A stretch of DNA of 8,246 bases from Polynucleobacter sp. (GTDB lineage Bacteria; Pseudomonadota; Gammaproteobacteria; Burkholderiales; Burkholderiaceae). The translations under genes and the position numbers were made by a program. The notes under the pieces were generated by a model. That model was not told where the DNA came from, did not search any database, and was given only the letters and a program-made list of their open reading frames with translations. Shown in pieces: positions 1 to 6,501 of the stretch; position 1 is the first letter of the stretch; each line of letters opens with the position of its first letter. The DNA lies in assembly GCA_020059445.1 (NCBI GenBank), contig JAGVCB010000127.1, forward strand, positions 1 through 8,246, given 5' to 3'.

Positions 1-1
1 A

Positions 2-271
2 CACACAGATGCCGATCAATGTCATTGCAGAAAACCACTGCCTGGCATGATCGAACAAATTTCACAGCGTTATGGTGTGCCAATCAAAGGTGTGCCGATT
101 GTTGGTGACAGCGTGAGAGATTTGGTGGCAGGGGTGAGTGTTGGGGCTGAGCCACACTTGGTTTTAACCGGCAAAGGTGAAAAGGCGCGCGCCAGCGGCG
201 AACTTCCACCGTACACAGCTATTCATCAAGATCTAATGGCTTTTGTTAACCACTTCATCGGACGCACATGA
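2..271 (+). CDS. gmhB: D-glycero-beta-D-manno-heptose 1,7-bisphosphate 7-phosphatase (GmhB), 3' part
   Basis: This is the C-terminal part of a HAD-superfamily phosphatase whose start lies before the window. The reading frame is open from base 2, well upstream of the first internal ATG at 47, and those upstream codons carry the diagnostic motif. Bases 8-49 read DADQCHCRKPLPGM, matching the GmhB zinc-binding loop (Cys-x-Cys followed by RKPxPGM). Bases 104-133 read GDSVRDLVAG, the HAD motif with the magnesium-binding Asp. GmhB removes the C7 phosphate of heptose 1,7-bisphosphate in the cytoplasm, a step toward the ADP-heptose of the LPS inner core. Its TGA stop overlaps the plsC ATG (ATGA, 268-271), so the two are probably co-transcribed and translationally coupled. 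In Burkholderiales gmhB usually follows glyQ-glyS; that region is outside the window. The family call is firm. The N-terminal catalytic Asp cannot be seen. Confidence 0.93.
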   Translation, partial: HTDADQCHCRKPLPGMIEQISQRYGVPIKGVPIVGDSVRDLVAGVSVGAEPHLVLTGKGEKARASGELPPYTAIHQDLMAFVNHFIGRT

Positions 272-1005
272 TTTTTGCTAGGTCGCTGACCTTCTTCCTT
301 GCCATGCTAGCGATCACACCCGTGTATGCGGTAGCTTGTTTGATCATCTTTCCAATTGTGAATGCCTCAACCAGATATGAGTTTGTGAAAGGCTGGAATA
401 TCACCATCACTTACTTGGCAAAAATCATCTGCCACATTGAGTACGAAATCAAAGGCATGGAAAATATGAGTGCCCTGTCAGATCAGCCGGTCATCATTCT
501 ATCGAAGCATCAATCAGCTTGGGAAACCATTTCTTTTATGGCTTTATTTCCAAAACAATTGTGCTTTGTGTTCAAGCGTGAACTTCTTTGGATACCATTT
601 TTTGGTTGGGCTCTGGCTTTGTTGCGCATGATTCATATCAATCGCTCTAAGACATCAGCAGCATCACAATCCATCGCAAGTCAGGGCAAGAAATATTTAG
701 CGCAAGGTATTTGGATCATCATCTTCCCTGAGGGCACCAGAACAAAACCTGGCGCAAACACGGTTTACCGCAAAGGCGGTGCACGCTTGGCAAGTGCCAC
801 AAAGGCTTGGGTTATTCCTGTGGCACACAATGCTGGGCATGTTTGGCCAAGAAATAGTTTCCTCAAATATCCAGGAAAAATCACTGTCTCAATTGGACCA
901 GCCATCACTTCTGAAGATAAGTCAGCTGAAGAATTACATCAACAGGCTGAACGCTGGATTGAAGCTGAAATGCGCGTCATTGATGCGCCAGCTTATAAAA
1001 AATAA
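268..1005 (+). CDS. plsC: 1-acyl-sn-glycerol-3-phosphate acyltransferase (PlsC family)
   Basis: A 245-residue membrane-bound acyltransferase that should convert lysophosphatidic acid to phosphatidic acid in phospholipid synthesis. It has a hydrophobic N-terminal segment (about residues 5-31). Acyltransferase block I is KHQSAWET (80-87), block II is the KRELLWIPFFGW stretch (103-114), block III is FPEGTR (153-158) and block IV is VIPVAHNAG (182-190). Block I is HX4E (H81, E86) rather than the textbook HX4D. I recall this variant from other proteobacterial PlsC-like proteins, so it is not taken as a defect. Length is normal for the family. The ATG at 268 overlaps the gmhB stop by four bases, which supports this start. 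The gene ends 16 bases from the convergent rsmA. A paralogue acting on another lysophospholipid or on an ornithine-lipid precursor cannot be excluded from sequence alone. Confidence 0.9.
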   Translation: MIFARSLTFFLAMLAITPVYAVACLIIFPIVNASTRYEFVKGWNITITYLAKIICHIEYEIKGMENMSALSDQPVIILSKHQSAWETISFMALFPKQLCFVFKRELLWIPFFGWALALLRMIHINRSKTSAASQSIASQGKKYLAQGIWIIIFPEGTRTKPGANTVYRKGGARLASATKAWVIPVAHNAGHVWPRNSFLKYPGKITVSIGPAITSEDKSAEELHQQAERWIEAEMRVIDAPAYKK

Positions 1006-1019
1006 TTACTTCATTAATT
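997..1019 (-). terminator. weak candidate terminator for the lptD-surA-pdxA-rsmA operon
   Basis: In the convergent gap after rsmA there is a short inverted repeat, AATTA (1004-1008) and TAATT (1015-1019), with a 6-base loop. On the minus strand it is followed by one A and then six T (complement of 997-1002). The position and T-tract suit an intrinsic terminator for the minus-strand operon, but the stem is only five A-T pairs and would be unstable. It also overlaps the end of plsC. No better hairpin with a T-tract was seen on either strand here, so termination may be Rho-dependent. Confidence 0.22.
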
Positions 1020-1020
1020 G

Positions 1021-1036
1021 GCTAGCTGGCTAGCTG
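1021..1036. repeat. 8-bp tandem duplication at the rsmA 3' end
   Basis: The unit GCTAGCTG occurs twice in direct succession (1021-1028 and 1029-1036). On the minus strand it encodes the last codons and the TAG stop of rsmA (CAG CTA GCC AGC TAG). It reads as a simple slippage duplication. Removing one unit would still give a 265-residue protein, with QLAN and a TAA stop in place of QLAS and TAG. Confidence 0.7.
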
Positions 1037-1819
1037 ACGAGCCCAGCTAATGTAGTCTTCTACTGATATGTCTTGGGCGCGCAAGCCTAAAACATCATCG
1101 CTCAACTTCAAAGTATCTTTGATACTGGCAAGATTGTTTCTCAATACTTTTCTTCTTTGAGCAAAAGCCATTGATACCACTCGCTCCAGAGATTGATACT
1201 CTTTGTCTGTCAAAAGAATGTCCTGTCGCGGAATCATTTTGACAATCGCAGAATTCACTTTGGGCGGAGGATCAAAGCATTCAGGAGGAACATCTAAAAC
1301 ATTCTCCATGTGATACTTTGACTGCAACATCACAGACAATCGCCCATATTCTGAATCACCATGCTGTGCCGCCATCCGTTCTACAACTTCAGCTTGCAGC
1401 ATGAAGACTTGCTCATCAACATCAGCAACGGCTGACATCAAATGAAACAGTAAGGGTGAAGAAATATTGTAGGGAAGATTACCAACGATTTTGACCCGAG
1501 CTTCAGGAGCATTTTTTTGGAGCAGCGCCTTTTGTTCTTTGGCCCATGATTGGAAGTCAAACTTCAATGCATCAGACTCATGAACCTGAAGTTTCTGTAT
1601 AGCCTGATCTCTCCAAAACTTCACCAAATCCCTGTCCAACTCAACCACTGACATAACATCCACACAATTCAGCAATGGCTTAGTCATGGCCCCCAATCCA
1701 GGGCCAATTTCAATCAAAGCATCTTGTGGTTGTGGGTCAATGGCTTTAACGATGAGATGAATCATCCCGCTATCAATCAGAAAATGCTGACCAAAACGTT
1801 TACGAGCTTGATGTGCCAC
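1022..1819 (-). CDS. rsmA: 16S rRNA (adenine1518-N6/adenine1519-N6)-dimethyltransferase RsmA (KsgA)
   Basis: A 265-residue SAM-dependent methyltransferase that dimethylates two adjacent adenines near the 3' end of 16S rRNA during late 30S assembly. Motifs in order are RKRFGQHFL (6-14), the SAM-binding EIGPGLGAMT (37-46), the acidic VELD (59-62), SDALKFDF (82-89), the catalytic NLPYNISSPLL (114-124), FDPPPKVNSA (182-191) and FAQRRKVLRNNL (219-230), which lies in the C-terminal region typical of RsmA. Length is usual for the family. The start codon is GTG (complement of 1817-1819), sharing its first G with the pdxA TAG stop (TAGTG). AAAGG lies six bases upstream, and the protein begins just before the conserved RKRFGQHFL, so this start is well supported. 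It is the last gene of the lptD operon; no apaG follows, unlike in many gammaproteobacteria. Confidence 0.97.
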   Translation of the reverse strand: MAHQARKRFGQHFLIDSGMIHLIVKAIDPQPQDALIEIGPGLGAMTKPLLNCVDVMSVVELDRDLVKFWRDQAIQKLQVHESDALKFDFQSWAKEQKALLQKNAPEARVKIVGNLPYNISSPLLFHLMSAVADVDEQVFMLQAEVVERMAAQHGDSEYGRLSVMLQSKYHMENVLDVPPECFDPPPKVNSAIVKMIPRQDILLTDKEYQSLERVVSMAFAQRRKVLRNNLASIKDTLKLSDDVLGLRAQDISVEDYISWARQLAS

Positions 1820-2787
1820 TAAGAACCTTTGGCCTTTACCATTTGATAAGCCACATTCAAGGCAGCCAACATGCTGCTTGAATCAGCTTGACCTTTTCCT
1901 GCAATTCCTAAAGCCGTGCCGTGATCAACAGATGTGCGAATGATTGGCAAACCCAAAGTGACATTCACACCTTCGCCAAAGGTAGCGAATTTAAAAGGGG
2001 CCAACCCTTGGTCGTGATACATCGCCAAAATCACATCGGCGCTTTTTAACTTATCAGGGCTGAAAATAGTATCGCCAGGATACGGTCCTGAGACACGGTA
2101 GTTTTTTTGCTTCATGTGCTCAATGGCCGGAGCAATCACATCTCTCTCTTCAAGACCCATGTGGCCAGACTCGCCCGCATGTGGATTTAGGCCAGTGACA
2201 AAAATCGATGGATCTTTGATGCCAAATTTATTCTTAAGATCTTGCCAAACAATTTCAATTGTTTTTTCAATCAATTCAGTGGTGATGGCAGCAGACACTT
2301 TTTGCAAGGGAATGTGCGTGGTGGTCAAAGCCACTCTTAACTGATCAGGCAAAAGATTGGATTCAAAAATAGGTTTGCCGCAAAGCATCATCACAACCAA
2401 ATCGATCTTGCATTTTTCAGCCAAGTATTCAGTGTGACCACTGAACATCACACCAGAATCAGAGATAACACTTTTCTGAACAGGTGCAGTGACCATGGCT
2501 TGGAACTCGCCACTCAAACAACCGTCTATAGCAATATCCAAGGTTTGCAACACATAAGGAGCATTCAGAACATTCAACTGCCCAGCAGTCACTGGCGCAG
2601 CCAAGTCGCAACGTTTTACAAATAATCGCTCATGGCCAGTTTGCCCCACAGAACTGAGAAGAGATTCATCTGCTATCAGATGAACACTCACATCGGTATG
2701 CTGTGATAAAAACTCCTGCGCAGCCTTCTGACTGATTTCTGGGCCAATACCGGCTGGCTCACCAGTTGTAAGAGCAATATGAATCAT
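1819..2787 (-). CDS. pdxA: 4-hydroxythreonine-4-phosphate dehydrogenase (PdxA)
   Basis: A 322-residue NAD(P)-dependent metalloenzyme of the DXP-dependent vitamin B6 pathway. It oxidises 4-phosphohydroxy-L-threonine, and the decarboxylated product is used by PdxJ to make pyridoxine 5'-phosphate. Recognisable motifs are GEPAGIGPE (9-17), TAPVQK (100-105), substrate-binding GHTE (117-120), TTHIPL (156-161), NPHAGE (201-206), GPYPGDT (234-240), YHDQG (257-261) and the C-terminal LGLPIIRTSVDHGTA (278-292). The three metal-ligand histidines expected from E. coli PdxA correspond to H158, H203 and H258, all present. Length is close to the E. coli protein (329). ATG at 2785-2787 lies two bases after the surA stop (TAACGATG), and the stop overlaps the rsmA GTG by one base. 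No strong ribosome binding site precedes it, so coupling to surA translation is likely. Confidence 0.97.
   Translation of the reverse strand: MIHIALTTGEPAGIGPEISQKAAQEFLSQHTDVSVHLIADESLLSSVGQTGHERLFVKRCDLAAPVTAGQLNVLNAPYVLQTLDIAIDGCLSGEFQAMVTAPVQKSVISDSGVMFSGHTEYLAEKCKIDLVVMMLCGKPIFESNLLPDQLRVALTTTHIPLQKVSAAITTELIEKTIEIVWQDLKNKFGIKDPSIFVTGLNPHAGESGHMGLEERDVIAPAIEHMKQKNYRVSGPYPGDTIFSPDKLKSADVILAMYHDQGLAPFKFATFGEGVNVTLGLPIIRTSVDHGTALGIAGKGQADSSSMLAALNVAYQMVKAKGS
1826..1830 (-). promoter_or_regulatory. ribosome binding site of rsmA
   Basis: Minus-strand AAAGG lies inside the last codons of pdxA, six bases before the GTG start of rsmA. It matters because it supports a GTG start that is fused to the pdxA stop codon (TAGTG). 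Confidence 0.6.
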
Positions 2788-2789
2788 CG

Positions 2790-4112
2790 TTAATTAGATT
2801 GGCGGATTTCTACAGTGGCTGCATCTCTGATTTGACGGAGCCAATCTTGATAAGCCTGATCCAATTTCTTTTCTCTGATGGCAGCTCTGGCGTAGTCACG
2901 CTGCTTATCAGCAGATAACTGCGCTTGACGTCTTTCGACCACTTGAATCAAATGCCAACCAAATTCGGTTCTCACTGGATCGCTGACCTCATTGATATTC
3001 AATTGATTCATCGCTTGCTCAAATTCAGGGACCAACTCACCAGGCGACATCCAGCCTAAATTACCACCGTTGGGTGCTGAGCCATCTTCAGAATGTTTTT
3101 TTGCCAACTGAGCAAAGTCTGATGCCTTCACTTTCATTTGATCTTTAAAACCATTTAAACGACGTTGTGCCTCAAGGTCAGTAACACCTGGGCGATGTCT
3201 TAGAAGAATATGGCGAGCTTGAGTTTGTGTCACAACAATATTTTGAACATTGGCCGCCAAGGTGCCTTTTCTATCAATCACTTTGATCACATGAAAGCCT
3301 GCACCACTTTGTAATACTCGCGGAATCATTTGATTGGAGCCGATGCCTTGAGCCCCATCTACAAATAACTGTGGCAAACGATCTAGGGTTCTATAACCAA
3401 GATCCTCTACTCGCACACCTGATCCTGGCAAAGCAATCTTTTTGCCATAAGCTAGAAAATCCTTTTCAACACTCGCTTGTTTTAGAACATCTTCGGCTTT
3501 GTTTTTTGCAGCAGCCACATCAGACTCGCTCGCATTGGTTGGCAGACCAATCAACAATTGAACAAGGTAAATCTCATCGTTACCGGCTTGCAATACCTTA
3601 CCTCTGTTTTTCTCAGAAATATAACTGTCAATTTCACTTTCACTGACCTGGACACGAGCATCAACCTCACGGGCACGCAATCTTGCAGCCTGCACTTCTT
3701 TTCGAATTTCTTCTTTGTATTTATTAAAGTTGGTACCTTCTTTTTCAATTTTTATTTTTAACTCAGGTACTGATAATTTGCTCTGTGCAGCAATGTTCCC
3801 AAGAATCCTGTCTAAATCCCTATCGCTTACTTTGATTCCAGCTTCCTTGGCTAAGTTTTGCTGAATCCGCTCAGAAATTAATCGCTCTAACACCTGTGCT
3901 TTTAAATCATTTGCTGGGGGCAAAGGTCTATTGGCTGCTTTGAATTGTTTCTCAATGAGTGCAACTCTATTTTCAAGCTCTAACTTAGTCACCAAGCTTG
4001 TATCAACAATTGCAATAACCTCATCGATTGATTTATTTTTGTTTTGAGCTAAAGGCATCTCACTGAAGAGCACCAAAGCAATGGCACTGAAAACAATATT
4101 AGCTAGCTTCAT
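2790..4112 (-). CDS. surA: periplasmic chaperone and peptidyl-prolyl isomerase SurA
   Basis: A 440-residue periplasmic protein that escorts unfolded outer-membrane proteins, LptD among them, to the BAM complex. Residues 1-22 look like a Sec signal peptide: a Lys near the N-terminus, a hydrophobic core and likely cleavage at PLA|QN. A SurA N-terminal chaperone domain spans about 28-165 and is rich in charged helices. It is followed by two parvulin domains. The first (about 178-282) is degenerate, with DLGYRTLDRLP (237-247) and GFHVIKVID but no full active-site signature. The second (about 294-393) is well conserved: ARHILL (299-304), SEDGSAPNGGNLGWMSPGEL (341-360) and the FGWHLIQV end. This one-weak, one-intact pattern is normal for SurA. 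ATG at 4110-4112 overlaps the lptD stop (ATGA), with GAAAG six bases upstream (complement of 4119-4123), so the two genes are coupled. Confidence 0.96.
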   Translation of the reverse strand: MKLANIVFSAIALVLFSEMPLAQNKNKSIDEVIAIVDTSLVTKLELENRVALIEKQFKAANRPLPPANDLKAQVLERLISERIQQNLAKEAGIKVSDRDLDRILGNIAAQSKLSVPELKIKIEKEGTNFNKYKEEIRKEVQAARLRAREVDARVQVSESEIDSYISEKNRGKVLQAGNDEIYLVQLLIGLPTNASESDVAAAKNKAEDVLKQASVEKDFLAYGKKIALPGSGVRVEDLGYRTLDRLPQLFVDGAQGIGSNQMIPRVLQSGAGFHVIKVIDRKGTLAANVQNIVVTQTQARHILLRHRPGVTDLEAQRRLNGFKDQMKVKASDFAQLAKKHSEDGSAPNGGNLGWMSPGELVPEFEQAMNQLNINEVSDPVRTEFGWHLIQVVERRQAQLSADKQRDYARAAIREKKLDQAYQDWLRQIRDAATVEIRQSN

Positions 4113-6454
4113 TCGTAACTTTCAAATGGTGATATTGGTGCTGGGTTAGGACTGATTGGCTCATATCCAGGTATATTAAATCTAATTAAGTTAATAGGGT
4201 TACTGCCCAAGCCAGTAAATCCCTTAAAGTCAATCTGCATATAAATTTCAGACGTTGAAAGAACAGACGTATTTTGATAATGGCGGTGAACCACTCTGAC
4301 CACCCAACAGTCAGCGTCGTACTCAAGACCAGCAACTCGATTTAGAACTTGATTCGAAATTAAGTCAAAGTTATAACGTGCAATACCGTACCACTGACGT
4401 GTGATGGGCCATTGCCCAGAAAGTTCATACTGGTCCGAGGTCGCCTTGGTATCAACTGGGTTGACCACCCTTTTGTAGCTGGCATTCAATAATTTTCTGA
4501 CTTCAGGTCGATAACTGGCAGTGACGCTTTGCTGCACCAATTTAGAGACTTGTTCGTTGTATTGAACCAAGCCATCAAAATTGAAGTTGCCGATTAAACG
4601 AGTTGATAAACCTGCCAAGATATCTGATCTTTTAACAGGCGTTTGTTCGGTAGTGAGTCCAACACGCTGACCTTCCATATCAATACGCTGCGCGATTGTG
4701 GCACGCAAGCGTTCAACACCAGTATCAGCATCCAATACTCTTGAAGTAATACCAAAAGTTACTTTGTTGTTATCAGCAATACGGTCATTACCAGCGAATG
4801 AATTTTCACTAAAAATTTGAGAGATACCAAAACCTGCATCAGCCGTATCAAACAAAGGTAAATCGTTTTGATAACGGTAAGGCGTGTAAACATAAAAAGC
4901 TCTTGGCTCAAGAGTCATCAATATGTTTCTGCTGAACAAGGTATTTAATTCAAGAGCATCACGTTCAAGGATCAAACCAGAATCCAAGCTGAATGTTGGT
5001 AGGGCCACATTTCTATTTAAATCTGCTTGCCCTGGAAAAGGATCAACTGAATATTGGGTTGTTCTAAAGGATACTTTGGGCGTCAGGTAATAACCAGGGG
5101 TCATGAATGGTCGGGCAACCGATGTGGTGGCGTACGCACGATTGCCTTCTTTAAATGTTCTGCTTGAAGCAGCCAAACCTTTGTAGGTGAATCTAGTAGC
5201 ATCGGTCTCAACAGTGACGTTCAAGCCACTCCAGTTATTTCTGACATATTTGGCATTGACCTGAGGCTCTCGTTCGTAAGGTAGAACAGTTGTAAAGTTT
5301 GGATCTGGTTGCAAAGTTTGGAACTTTTGTACTCTGGTCAAAATATTCCAGCCAGCATAGCCATATCTCGCACCAACTTCTTGATTGAACTGACGATTGA
5401 CCACACCATTCAAGCTCTTGCCCAAATCATCCACATACAAATCATCAGAGACTTTACTGTAGTCGGTATATCCAACCAATCCATTGGCAATATTTTGGGT
5501 GTGCTTCAAACCAAAGGCCCAACGATTTTTGCCATAAGCAGCATCATCTAAAGCTTCAGCGGTTACAACACCCGTGTAATTCCTATCAAGATAACGATAT
5601 TCAACGCCTAACTGCTCGCCTCGTCCCTCAAGATAGCGTGGGAACAAAGTCATGTCTCGATTAGGTGCTAAATTGGCATAGTAGGGAACAGTGATGTCCC
5701 AACCCTTCACCCCGCCACGAGTGGCGCGACCATAAGTTGGAGATAAAAATCCTGAACGACGCCCAGAACCAGTTGGCAATGAAAATACCGGTGTGTACAA
5801 AATAGGCACTTCAAAAAAATGAAGCACGGCATTCGTTCCAACCGCTGTTTCAGTATCTTGCTCAACATCCATTCGACTAGCACTCAAATACCAATCTAAA
5901 TTTTCAGGACGGCAAGTGCTATAAGTTAACTTTTCAAATTCAATTTCGTTATCTTCTTTGAACTCAACACGGCTCGCCTTACCGCCACCGCCAATATCTC
6001 TGAGTTCATAGTCAGGCTGGTCCATCCAACCCTCTTGAGCATCAACCTTGATTTTTGCTTTTGGGCCTTTGAAAGAAGTGGCGTCTTTTAATAAGGTGGC
6101 ATTGCCATCAACATCTGCAATATCAGTATCAGGGTCATAAGTGATGACATCGCCCTTGATCACAGTGCGATTTCTTCTGATAACTGCATCACCCTCTAAG
6201 CGCATCTGACGATCCATGATGCCGTCCAATTGCTTTGAGGAGGTAAAAGTCGGAGCCACATCATCCGGAACAACAGGTCTTACCAGAAGTTGATCTTCTA
6301 ACTTAAGTTTGAGAGGGTCTTCTTTAGGTAAAACATTCTGAGCCAAAACCATCGAGGCTAGAGAAAAAGATGTACAAAAACACCCCACTTTAAGAAGTGA
6401 TGGGAGTCGTTTGAAATCGAGAAATAAGCTCGGAACGATAAAAGTTTTAGGCAT
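4109..6454 (-). CDS. lptD: LPS-assembly protein LptD (outer-membrane translocon)
   Basis: A 781-residue outer-membrane protein that, with the lipoprotein LptE, inserts LPS into the outer leaflet. Length is near the E. coli protein (784). The signal peptide has a long basic n-region (about 22 residues), a hydrophobic stretch from 23 and a likely cut at VLA|QN (38/39). An OstA/LptA-like jellyroll domain follows (about 75-200; DGIMDRQMRLEGDAVIRRN is typical). The beta-barrel occupies the remainder, starting near FFEVPILYTPVFSLPTG (213-229), a hallmark of LptD. The mature chain has only two cysteines, C181 (TYSTCRPEN) and C716 (YDADCWVVR), which should form the interdomain disulfide. The tail after the last strand is proline-rich (YEPISPNPAPISPFESYE). 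ATG at 6452-6454 is preferred because the only in-frame alternative seen, GTG at residue 23, would remove the basic n-region. It is the first gene of its operon. Confidence 0.97.
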   Translation of the reverse strand: MPKTFIVPSLFLDFKRLPSLLKVGCFCTSFSLASMVLAQNVLPKEDPLKLKLEDQLLVRPVVPDDVAPTFTSSKQLDGIMDRQMRLEGDAVIRRNRTVIKGDVITYDPDTDIADVDGNATLLKDATSFKGPKAKIKVDAQEGWMDQPDYELRDIGGGGKASRVEFKEDNEIEFEKLTYSTCRPENLDWYLSASRMDVEQDTETAVGTNAVLHFFEVPILYTPVFSLPTGSGRRSGFLSPTYGRATRGGVKGWDITVPYYANLAPNRDMTLFPRYLEGRGEQLGVEYRYLDRNYTGVVTAEALDDAAYGKNRWAFGLKHTQNIANGLVGYTDYSKVSDDLYVDDLGKSLNGVVNRQFNQEVGARYGYAGWNILTRVQKFQTLQPDPNFTTVLPYEREPQVNAKYVRNNWSGLNVTVETDATRFTYKGLAASSRTFKEGNRAYATTSVARPFMTPGYYLTPKVSFRTTQYSVDPFPGQADLNRNVALPTFSLDSGLILERDALELNTLFSRNILMTLEPRAFYVYTPYRYQNDLPLFDTADAGFGISQIFSENSFAGNDRIADNNKVTFGITSRVLDADTGVERLRATIAQRIDMEGQRVGLTTEQTPVKRSDILAGLSTRLIGNFNFDGLVQYNEQVSKLVQQSVTASYRPEVRKLLNASYKRVVNPVDTKATSDQYELSGQWPITRQWYGIARYNFDLISNQVLNRVAGLEYDADCWVVRVVHRHYQNTSVLSTSEIYMQIDFKGFTGLGSNPINLIRFNIPGYEPISPNPAPISPFESYE

Positions 6455-6476
6455 ATGACTTAAGTGCTTTTATTAT
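6448..6476 (+). promoter_or_regulatory. candidate sigma70-type promoter for amgK-murU
   Basis: A possible -35 TAGGCA (6448-6453, 4 of 6 match to TTGACA) is separated by exactly 17 bases from -10 TATTAT (6471-6476, 5 of 6 match to TATAAT). The predicted transcription start near 6483 would leave almost no leader before the amgK ATG at 6485. Because the lptD-amgK gap is only 30 bases, a promoter for amgK must lie here or inside lptD. Confidence 0.45.
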
Positions 6477-6501
6477 ACGAAGCCATGAACCCTGATATCC
6501 G
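6472..6501 (-). promoter_or_regulatory. candidate sigma70-type promoter for the lptD-surA-pdxA-rsmA operon
   Basis: The minus strand carries a perfect -10 TATAAT (complement of 6472-6477) 17 bases upstream of the lptD ATG. The best-placed -35 is weak: CGGATA (complement of 6496-6501) with an 18-base spacer, 3 of 6 matches. The start of transcription would fall near 6465, leaving a leader of about 11 bases. This -10 overlaps the plus-strand TATTAT by five bases. No sigma-E type GGAACTT element, as used for lptD-surA in E. coli, was seen. Confidence 0.42.

Noticed and set aside
47..271. A free-standing 74-residue gene starting at ATG 47
   Set aside because: The frame is open back to base 2, and the upstream codons encode the GmhB CHCRKP motif, so the ATG is internal to gmhB.
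1023..1049. Inverted repeat TAGCTGG (1023-1029) with CCAGCTA (1043-1049) as a terminator
   Set aside because: It has a 13-base loop and no T-tract on either strand right after it. It lies inside the rsmA coding end and is partly a by-product of the 8-bp tandem repeat.
3371..3761. Overlapping frames on both strands within surA, including a Phe-rich + strand product at 3558-3761
   Set aside because: They are shadows of the Lys/Glu-rich coding strand of surA, whose A-rich codons read as T-rich on the other strand. They have no family motifs or ribosome binding sites.
3700..3770. T-rich stretch that resembles a terminator tract or promoter region
   Set aside because: It is the coding sequence of the charged SurA N-terminal domain. 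There is no GC stem before it and no gene boundary nearby.
5309..5551. An 80-residue + strand frame inside lptD, and similar short frames within pdxA and amgK
   Set aside because: Each lies wholly within a confidently assigned gene and shows no recognisable domain.
6370..6391. A lipobox around C25 or C27 of LptD
   Set aside because: The residues before these cysteines (LLKVG-C and CF-C) do not fit the lipoprotein signal consensus, and LptD is a beta-barrel with a downstream VLA|QN cleavage site.
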